Assembly: GCA_024691465.1 (NCBI GenBank)
Contig: JAILNO010000146.1
Coordinates: 1-18,459, forward strand
Reading direction: 5' to 3'
Source: Pseudobutyrivibrio sp.
GTDB lineage: Bacteria > Bacillota_A > Clostridia > Lachnospirales > Lachnospiraceae
DNA length: 18,459 bases
This document shows positions 13,286-18,459 of the stretch, piece after piece. Position numbers and translations under genes: made by a program. Positions within the stretch are counted from its first letter, which is position 1. Every line of letters begins with the position of its first letter. The notes beneath the pieces are model-generated. The model searched no databases, was not told the origin of the DNA, and worked only from the letters and a program-made list of their open reading frames with translations.

Positions 13286-14830
13286 TTATTCCACATCTAG
13301 ATCTGCTGTAATCTCATAGTAATCACATGGATGTGCTGTAAGTCCTGTAACATTAGACTTAGTAATAATACTCATGCGAAGGAATGAACAGAATACAAAT
13401 GCATCATCATCAAGAATCTGCTGCTGCATCTGAACAGCCAATTCATTACGCTTATCCACATCATAAGTGCTATTCATCTCAGCTGCAAGTGCCTCTAGCT
13501 CATCACTTGTATATGCGCCCCTGTTCTTAGGAGAATCCTTGAGGCAATTGGTGCTGAAGAAGTACATAGGATCACCGATACCTGCTGTTACGAATGCTGC
13601 ACCGTATACATCCCAGCCTGTAGGCTCAGCTACAATAGTGCCGTGGTCTGCTGTGATATTGAGCTGCACATCTATACCAATCTCCTTGAGAGTAGCCTGA
13701 GCACTCTCTGCAAGTAGAGGAAGCTCCTGACGGCTAGGGTAAGTTACCCAATTAATAGATAAAGTCTTACCATTCTTCTCTCTGATGCCATCGCCATCTG
13801 AGTCTACCCATCCAGCTTCCTCAAGGATAGCCTTAGCACCATCTGGATCGTAGCTTTTACCTGTAACACCCTCACCGAATGGGAAAGTGTCAGGGAATGC
13901 GCCATTAGCCACATAGCCACAGCCATTTAATAGAGTGTTAACGAAGCCTTCCTTATCAATGCCCATGGCAATTGCCTCACGCACTGCATCATCGGCCATA
14001 ATATCTGAATTGTAGTTCATCTGAAGATAGAATGCACGGCTGGTAGCTGCGCTAGAGAATGTATAATTGTCATTCTCGAAGAGTGGATAACTAGCGTATG
14101 CCATACCGTAAGCTGCATCGATATCTCCATTCTGAAGAGCCATTGAAAGAGTATCTCCATCAGTGATTGTACGTACGATTATCTCGTCCATTTTTACATC
14201 ACCGTTCCAATAGTTATCATTCTTAACCAGGTTCACATGGTCGCCTGTAACTAGCTCAGTAGCCATGAATGGACCAGTACCTACCACGATGCCGCCCTCA
14301 TTACCTGAAGCTACATCGATGATACATCCATAAGGATCACATAGGTAGTTCATAAGAGTAGGCTTAGGCTCTGTGGTGGTGATGGTAAGTGTAAGGCCAT
14401 CAGCCTCCATTGTATCGATAGCCAGATCAGCTGCAGCTCTCTCGTGTACTGCTACCAGGTCCTCGAAACAGCTCTTGACTGCCTCAGCATCTACCGCCTT
14501 ACCATTGGAAAAAGTTACGCCATCCTTAAGTGTAATCTTCCATGTAAGGTCATCTATATTCTCGTAGCTCTCTGCAATCCATGGAGTAAGCTCCATCTCA
14601 TCGCTAAATTTGAAGAGTGTCTCCCCCACTCCATATCTAACGGTTGCCCATCCGCAGTAGGCTTCGTGTGGATCTATAGTGCCTTCTTCATTCTCTGCAT
14701 TGAAAGTAGTGTCTCCAAGTACAAGTGTCTTCTTGGAATCAGTTGTAGTCTGTGCCTCCTTGCTACCGCAGCCCACCATAACAGCAGCTGTCATAGCAAC
14801 AGTAAGCATTAATGCAATAATCCTTTTCAT
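13286..14830 (-). CDS. Substrate-binding lipoprotein of a nickel/peptide-type ABC importer (SBP family 5)
   Basis: A 514-residue extracytoplasmic binding protein with a lipoprotein signal peptide: MKR, a hydrophobic stretch to residue 19 and VGCGSK, so lipidation at C21. Family-5 features include TPWIAESYENIDDLTWKITL, GVTFSNGKAVDAEAV, GTGPF, NDNYWNGDVKMDEIIV, GDIDAAYG, AVREAIAMGIDKEGF and YDPDGAKAILEEAGW followed by IREKNGKTL. Order and spacing resemble NikA (for example PWLAKSW, FSNGEPFDAEA, GDIDLLYG in NikA), more than they resemble oligopeptide-binding OppA, but the residues that hold Ni-histidine or metallophore in NikA/CntA cannot be aligned with certainty by eye. Substrate is therefore a nickel or metal chelate, or a small peptide. 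Start 14830 has AAGGAG 6 nt upstream. It unusually sits after the two permeases rather than before them. Confidence 0.93.
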   Translation of the reverse strand: MKRIIALMLTVAMTAAVMVGCGSKEAQTTTDSKKTLVLGDTTFNAENEEGTIDPHEAYCGWATVRYGVGETLFKFSDEMELTPWIAESYENIDDLTWKITLKDGVTFSNGKAVDAEAVKSCFEDLVAVHERAAADLAIDTMEADGLTLTITTTEPKPTLMNYLCDPYGCIIDVASGNEGGIVVGTGPFMATELVTGDHVNLVKNDNYWNGDVKMDEIIVRTITDGDTLSMALQNGDIDAAYGMAYASYPLFENDNYTFSSAATSRAFYLQMNYNSDIMADDAVREAIAMGIDKEGFVNTLLNGCGYVANGAFPDTFPFGEGVTGKSYDPDGAKAILEEAGWVDSDGDGIREKNGKTLSINWVTYPSRQELPLLAESAQATLKEIGIDVQLNITADHGTIVAEPTGWDVYGAAFVTAGIGDPMYFFSTNCLKDSPKNRGAYTSDELEALAAEMNSTYDVDKRNELAVQMQQQILDDDAFVFCSFLRMSIITKSNVTGLTAHPCDYYEITADLDVE

Positions 14831-14842
14831 TTCATACTCCTT

Positions 14843-15670
14843 CTAGTTACATCGGTTAGCCTTAGGATCAATCAAGTCTCTAAGGGTATCACCGAACAGA
14901 TTAAATATCACAGCCGAGATAAAAATAGCAAATCCCGGTGAAAGAACTACCCATGGATAAGTAGGTAACATGCTACGTCCAGTGGACATCATGCTTCCCC
15001 ACTCTGCTACTGGGGGTTGCGCGCCTAATCCCAAGAATGAGAGTCCAGCCAGTTCCATCATCATAGTTCCTATATCAAGCATGGCCGTAACCATGATTGG
15101 ACCGATTATATTAGGTAATATGTGTCTGATAATTATCTGGACACTATTGTCTCCAGCCAGTGTGGCAGCTGAGATGTAAGCTGAATTCTTAGTGGCAAGG
15201 GTAAGCCCTCTGGCCACTCTTGAATACTTAGGCCAGCTAATGAATGCCAGAGCCAGTATCGCATTTACGATACCTCCTCCCAGCAGTGCTGTGACAGCCA
15301 GTGCGAACACCAGCCCTGGAAACGCCAGACACAAGTCTGATATACGCATCACTATGAAGTCGAAACGACCTCCGAAATATCCGCAGAGCACACCTACTGC
15401 TGTACCAAATATCGTTATAAATGCCACTAGGGCGAGAGTGGAAAGTATACTGACTCTTCCGCCCATGATTATACGTGAGAGCATGTCCCTACCGAAGGCA
15501 TCGGTTCCCATGATATGAGCTGCACTAGGGCTGGCATAAGCCATAGATAGATCCTGTTCATAAGGATCATAAGGACATATCCACTGAGCAAATACTGCTG
15601 CACATAATAGTGCAATCACAAGTGCACTCATAACTATTAATTTAATTCTCTTAGCCTTAGTCATATGCAT
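14843..15670 (-). CDS. ABC transporter permease, NikC/DppC type
   Basis: A 275-residue membrane subunit with an N-terminal helix, the HIMGTDAFGRDMLSRIIMGGRVS sequence typical of DppC/NikC permeases, five further helices and the cytoplasmic EAA loop region (AATLAGDNSVQIIIRHILPN), where it contacts the ATPases. GLSFLGLGAQPPVAEWGSMM near the end is also characteristic. Several ATGs lie close together (15673, 15670, 15664); 15670 is best spaced from AGGAAG (5 nt) and forms a TGATG overlap with the stop of the preceding permease. Confidence 0.94.
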   Translation of the reverse strand: MHMTKAKRIKLIVMSALVIALLCAAVFAQWICPYDPYEQDLSMAYASPSAAHIMGTDAFGRDMLSRIIMGGRVSILSTLALVAFITIFGTAVGVLCGYFGGRFDFIVMRISDLCLAFPGLVFALAVTALLGGGIVNAILALAFISWPKYSRVARGLTLATKNSAYISAATLAGDNSVQIIIRHILPNIIGPIMVTAMLDIGTMMMELAGLSFLGLGAQPPVAEWGSMMSTGRSMLPTYPWVVLSPGFAIFISAVIFNLFGDTLRDLIDPKANRCN

Positions 15671-16611
15671 CATAACTTCCTGTCCCCCAATCTAATCCTT
15701 GGGTCCAAGAATTGATATGATAGATCTGTAATAAGATTAACTATTACATATATAATAGCCATCCACATAACATAGGCCTGTATGATTGGGTAGTCACGCA
15801 TGACTATGGCATCCACCGCCATCTTACCTACCCCATCCCACATGAAGATAGACTCTACTATAGCAGTACCACCTAATAGACTTCCTATTGAGATGGCCAA
15901 CAGTGTGATTATAGTAACCAGTGTAGCCTTAAGCACACTGAATATAAGTGTAGTTGAGAATCTAACGCCCCTGGCCTTAGCTCCTACTATGTAGTCCTTG
16001 CTAAGCTCATCTAGTATGGTAGCTCTCACCTGTCTTAGGTACTTGGCTGACATGGCTATAGCCAATGTAAGGCTAGGCATAACTATACCTGACATACTTC
16101 CATCTGCTGCAAATATAGGCAATAATCCTAGCTTGATAGCCAGGAAATACATAAGAAGCAAAGCCACAAAAAAATTAGGCATGCTATTGCCCAGGAAACT
16201 AAAGAATCTAATTATATAATCTATTAACTTGTTCTGATTGATTGCTGATACAATTCCCAGGGGTACAGATATTAGAACAGTAAGCAGTACCGACACTACA
16301 GCCAGCTCCACCGTAGCAGGCAGCTTCTCTATGAAGGTATCGAATACCTCTCTGCCAGACACATAGCTGGTTCCCATATCTCCCTGCAATAGATTGCCAA
16401 GCCAAGTCATATACTGAACTATGAATGGTCTATCTAATCCTAACTCAGCCTGCATGTTAGCTAGCTGCGCCTCAGTCATAACCTGACCCGTGTTAAGCAT
16501 CTTCTGCTGGATTACATCACTACCCGCCAGACGCATCATGGCGAAGGATAGAAAGGTAATGGCAAACAATAATGGAATTAATTGTAAGATACGTTTGATA
16601 ATATATTTCAA
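15670..16611 (-). CDS. ABC transporter permease, NikB/DppB type, TTG start
   Basis: A 313-residue membrane subunit, first gene of the importer. It has the DppB/NikB N-terminus (YIIKRILQLIPLLFAITFLSFAMMRLAGSD), an ELGLDRPFIVQYMTWLGNLLQGDMGTSY stretch, six membrane helices, the EAA loop GAKARGVRFSTTLIFSVLKAT and the terminal DLSYQFLDPRIR. The start is TTG at 16611: no ATG or GTG is available at the right place, and AAGGGG lies 7 nt upstream. That ribosome site is one arm of a long hairpin and the TTG lies within the following seven-U tract, so initiation and transcription can both be governed by the same RNA structure (see the leader entry). TTG start with sequestered ribosome site predicts low or conditional expression. 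Confidence 0.94.
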   Translation of the reverse strand: MKYIIKRILQLIPLLFAITFLSFAMMRLAGSDVIQQKMLNTGQVMTEAQLANMQAELGLDRPFIVQYMTWLGNLLQGDMGTSYVSGREVFDTFIEKLPATVELAVVSVLLTVLISVPLGIVSAINQNKLIDYIIRFFSFLGNSMPNFFVALLLMYFLAIKLGLLPIFAADGSMSGIVMPSLTLAIAMSAKYLRQVRATILDELSKDYIVGAKARGVRFSTTLIFSVLKATLVTIITLLAISIGSLLGGTAIVESIFMWDGVGKMAVDAIVMRDYPIIQAYVMWMAIIYVIVNLITDLSYQFLDPRIRLGDRKL

Positions 16612-16691
16612 AAAAATACCCCTTATCTACTTAAGTGCATTTCTTTATTGTATATGCAATAAAAACTTCTCTCAAGTAATTAAGGGGTATT
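16610..16691 (-). promoter_or_regulatory. nikB leader hairpin combining terminator, ribosome site and start codon
   Basis: Read as minus-strand RNA: arm AAUACCCCUUA (16691-16681) pairs perfectly with UAAGGGGUAUU (16625-16615); inside it, after a 2x2 internal loop, UACUUGAG (16678-16671) pairs with CUUAAGUA (16635-16628) with one G-U; inside that, UUUAUUG-CAUAUA-CAAUAAA is a 7-bp hairpin (16663-16644). The outer arm is followed at once by U7 (16616-16610). The downstream arm contains the AAGGGG ribosome site and the U tract contains the first two bases of the TTG start of nikB. It can thus serve as terminator for the upstream hydrolase-MerR-HAD genes and as a switch controlling the importer. 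Confidence 0.75.
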
Positions 16692-16714
16692 AACTATTCA
16701 ATATTAAATTAGAG

Positions 16715-16733
16715 ATATTCCACAATGGAATAT
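16715..16733. repeat. Near-perfect palindrome before the importer leader
   Basis: ATATTCCA-CAA-TGGAATAT, 8-bp arms with a 3-bp centre, begins at the stop codon of the HAD gene. No U tract follows on either strand, so it is less likely a terminator and could be a protein-binding site upstream of nikB; the minus strand TTGTGG at its centre could serve as a -35, but no matching -10 is convincing. Confidence 0.45.
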
Positions 16734-17233
16734 TACATAAATCTCTCCATAACTTCAGTAGTATGCATAGAGAGCATACCTGCACCAAAGGCCTCCATAA
16801 TCTCAGTGTAACTATCATCTATGAACATAATCTCGTCCATATTGAATCCATCACGCTCCGCAATCATCTTCATAATAAGAATCTTCTTGTGGCGTGTCTC
16901 TGTAGATATCAGATCACCATGATGTTCGAAGATTCCAGGATAACACTCCTTAAGTCTGTTGAACTTAGAGTTATATTCGAAGGAATTGCTACACTCAGTA
17001 AGTCCATATATCTTCACACCATGATTGAAATGCAGATCCTCGATTAGGTTCTTAACTCCTCTAGGAGCCTGACACTTGATATATGCATTATTGTTGATAT
17101 TGTACTTAAGCCAATCATCAGCATCCTCGAATCCTACGATTCTTTTGCCTGAGTCATTGTACATCTTAAGACATAGTAGTGTGTTGTCCACATCACCGAA
17201 TAATACCTTGATCTTATTAAGCTTCTCTTTCAT
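16733..17233 (-). CDS. Small HAD-superfamily phosphatase-like protein
   Basis: A 166-residue HAD-fold protein. Motif I is GDVDNTLL (catalytic nucleophile D14, acid D16), motif II is the Thr of GLTECSNS (T79), a Lys around 116-122 (RHKKILIMK) fits motif III, and motif IV is IMFIDDSYTEIMEAFGAGM (D139, D140). Cap insertion is short (about residues 23-60). Substrate cannot be told. ATG 17233 has AAGGAGG 5-6 nt upstream; a longer frame to 17356 is only overlap with the MerR gene. It follows merR by 10 bp, so hydrolase, regulator and phosphatase form one transcript ending at the leader hairpin of nikB. Confidence 0.88.
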   Translation of the reverse strand: MKEKLNKIKVLFGDVDNTLLCLKMYNDSGKRIVGFEDADDWLKYNINNNAYIKCQAPRGVKNLIEDLHFNHGVKIYGLTECSNSFEYNSKFNRLKECYPGIFEHHGDLISTETRHKKILIMKMIAERDGFNMDEIMFIDDSYTEIMEAFGAGMLSMHTTEVMERFM

Positions 17234-17243
17234 AACTACCTCC

Positions 17244-17657
17244 TTATATCTCATCCCATGATGGCCACTTGCGATTCTCATTAATGGCCTCTCGAACCGC
17301 TGTATAATAGCGTACCTTTTTCTCCATATGGTCCTTCTGTGCCTCCATCTTAGCAATGGTATCAGCCAGCTGTCCTGTCTGCTCCTTCACTAGACTAAGT
17401 ATGTCGTCGATATGCTCCTTCAGATTAGACTCATATGAGTAGAACTCCTTAATCTTCTCAAGAGGCATAGCGCCATCCTTGAAACACTTGATGCCCTCCA
17501 GCCTATCCAGATGCTCATCTGTGTATATGCGATTGTCATTGGCATCCCTGCCCACATGCTCTAGTAATCCTAGACTCTCATAATACCTGAGGGTGGAAGC
17601 TACGTTACCTGTGAGCTTAGTAACTTCTTTAATTGTATATGTCTTGCTATCTGCCAT
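17244..17657 (-). CDS. MerR-family transcriptional regulator
   Basis: A 137-residue dimeric activator/repressor. The winged helix is at residues 7-60 (YTIKEVTKLTGNVASTLRYYESLGLL, then NRIYTDEHLDRLEGIKCFKDGAMPLEKIKEF), followed by a long coiled coil (about 80-118) and a short C-terminal tail RKWPSWDEI. No metal-binding Cys cluster of the MerR/CueR/ZntR type is present in the C-terminal part, so an organic or stress signal (AdhR/BmrR-like subgroups) is more likely than a metal. ATG 17657 has AAGGAG 5 nt upstream; a GTG at 17663 is in frame. It lies about 20 bp after the alpha/beta hydrolase gene. Confidence 0.92.
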   Translation of the reverse strand: MADSKTYTIKEVTKLTGNVASTLRYYESLGLLEHVGRDANDNRIYTDEHLDRLEGIKCFKDGAMPLEKIKEFYSYESNLKEHIDDILSLVKEQTGQLADTIAKMEAQKDHMEKKVRYYTAVREAINENRKWPSWDEI

Positions 17658-17677
17658 AATCACTCCTTATGAAACCT

Positions 17678-18220
17678 CTAGAGTATCCTATCCACTGTCT
17701 TCATAACACTCATCAGATTCTCCATATCTAGCAGTACATCCCCTGTCTCTAGTGAGTGGTTCCCGTTTGGAATAACAGCATAGGTCAGTGCATTATCCTG
17801 GCAGTACTCAACTAGCTCCTCAGTGTCGCACAGTGGATCTGCACTGCCATGGAATATTATACAGTCACTATCTCCTATAACATATAATGTCTCCATAACT
17901 GGCGTAAAAACTACTAATTCCGCCACCACATCATAGTCTTGATTATACTTAGCTGCCACGAGAGTACCGATGCTCTTACCTATGAATACTACTCTCTCAT
18001 ATGCTGTGAAGTCCACATCACTGAGAGCTGCCACAGTCTGTGCGAAGGCGTCCTCAAATACCTGCTTCTTATCAGCTGTGTGCACATCATAATCGAACTC
18101 ATAGGCAAGGTCAATTACTTCGTAACCTTTAGCCCGTGCTATCTTCTTAGAATAATATAAAAGTGGTTTGTCTGTATGGTATCCCATTCCAGGAAAAATC
18201 ACTGCTAAATCCTTAGACAT
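17678..18220 (-). CDS. Small alpha/beta hydrolase
   Basis: A 180-residue alpha/beta-hydrolase-fold protein, near the minimal size for the fold. Nucleophile elbow GKSIG (Ser83), acid probably D128 in FHGSADPLCD, and His155 in PNGNHSLE make a catalytic triad in the right order. LAVIFPGMGYHTDKPLLYY at the start carries the oxyanion-hole region. No signal peptide, so cytoplasmic. ATG 18220 has AAGGAG 6 nt upstream. It is first in a three-gene run with merR and the HAD gene; the regulator probably controls this enzyme. Substrate unknown. Confidence 0.9.
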   Translation of the reverse strand: MSKDLAVIFPGMGYHTDKPLLYYSKKIARAKGYEVIDLAYEFDYDVHTADKKQVFEDAFAQTVAALSDVDFTAYERVVFIGKSIGTLVAAKYNQDYDVVAELVVFTPVMETLYVIGDSDCIIFHGSADPLCDTEELVEYCQDNALTYAVIPNGNHSLETGDVLLDMENLMSVMKTVDRIL

Positions 18221-18332
18221 ATAAAACTCCTTTATTAATTATCAATCTTTTTTAATTTTACACTTTTTTATATTATATATGATAGAATTAATCTACTTTT
18301 TAAGAAAAATTTAATTGCTAAGGAGCTATACT
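18221..18332. promoter_or_regulatory. Divergent A+T-rich promoter region
   Basis: The 112 bp between the divergent hydrolase and PPOX-like genes are almost all A and T. Minus strand: TATAAT within ATATATAATATAA near 18274-18282 and TAAAAT near 18254 are -10 candidates. Plus strand: TTTACA near 18255 and several TATAT and TAGAAT sequences. No single -35/-10 pair with 17-bp spacing stands out, so exact promoters are not assigned. Confidence 0.4.
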
Positions 18333-18459
18333 ATGTTTAGACCTATGCGTCGCATTAAGCAACAGATATCAGAGGAAGAGTGCATCGAGATTCTCAAGAA
18401 ACAACCACGAGGAGTATTATCACTTATAGGTGATGATGGTTTCCCATATGGTATGCCTA
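18333..18459 (+). CDS. PPOX/NimA-like flavin-binding family protein, 3' end cut by the window
   Basis: The only plus-strand gene. ATG 18333 has AAGGAG 7 nt upstream. The 42 visible codons read MFRPMRRIKQQISEEECIEIL then KKQPRGVLSLIGDDGFPYGMP, which is the characteristic beginning of the pyridoxamine 5'-phosphate oxidase-like family that includes 5-nitroimidazole resistance NimA-type proteins; the RGVLSxxGDDGxPYGxP strand is the hallmark. An internal ATG at 18345 (MRRIK) is an alternative start. Function in resistance is not implied; most such genes in anaerobes are uncharacterised flavoproteins. Confidence 0.85.
   Translation, partial: MFRPMRRIKQQISEEECIEILKKQPRGVLSLIGDDGFPYGMP

Noticed and set aside
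10163..16611. Opine metallophore (staphylopine/cnt-type) biosynthesis locus
   Set aside because: No nicotianamine-synthase-like, racemase or opine dehydrogenase gene is present; only importer and methyltransferases are seen.
17234..17356. N-terminal extension of the HAD protein by 41 residues
   Set aside because: The extension is out of frame inside the MerR gene, is Arg-rich shadow sequence, and a strong AAGGAGG site supports the internal ATG at 17233.
17244..17657. MerR protein as a metal sensor for the adjacent importer
   Set aside because: The C-terminal part lacks the cysteine pair and metal-binding loop of CueR/ZntR/MerR-type sensors, so a metal role is not supported.

Overview
The window looks like chromosomal DNA of a low-to-moderate G+C Gram-positive anaerobe, most likely a Clostridia member such as a Lachnospiraceae relative. 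The basis is AGGAGG-type ribosome sites before nearly every gene, occasional GTG and TTG starts, a gut-anaerobe gene set (two Feo systems, carbamate kinase, adenine deaminase, HypB), U-tract intrinsic terminators and no nitrogenous or oxidative Gram-negative features. The genus cannot be named from this sequence alone. Almost everything is on the minus strand, so transcription runs from high to low coordinates; only a 3'-truncated PPOX/NimA-like gene at the right edge is on the plus strand.

Layout in order of transcription. (1) 18218-16733: alpha/beta hydrolase, MerR regulator and a small HAD-type phosphatase, tightly packed. (2) 16691-11764: a five-gene NikABCDE/Dpp-type ABC importer in the order permease, permease, lipoprotein, ATPase, ATPase. 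It is preceded by a long RNA hairpin that superimposes an intrinsic terminator, the Shine-Dalgarno sequence and a TTG start codon. (3) 11748-9247: a terminator-like hairpin immediately before two paralogous SAM methyltransferases and a LysR-type regulator. (4) 9112-8972: an untranslated element with its own promoter, internal hairpins and a terminator, either a free small RNA or a leader. (5) 8841-2301: a compact run of hypB, a small unknown gene, adenine deaminase, a VanZ-like membrane protein, carbamate kinase and a FeoA-FeoB fusion, closed by a clear terminator. (6) 2239 to the left edge: a second ferrous iron locus, feoA-feoA-feoB, with its own promoter and repeated TTAG/CTAA motifs over the predicted transcription start; feoB runs off the window.

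Working together (inference): the region reads as a metal-handling neighbourhood. A nickel- or metal-chelate-type importer, a HypB GTPase metallochaperone and two ferrous iron transporters surround a metal-dependent purine enzyme (adenine deaminase) and carbamate kinase, which recovers ATP from carbamoyl phosphate. The most unusual parts are the RNA-level control elements before nikB, before the methyltransferases and before hypB, and the pair of related methyltransferases of unknown substrate downstream of the importer. No tRNA, rRNA, CRISPR array, insertion sequence or phage gene was seen.
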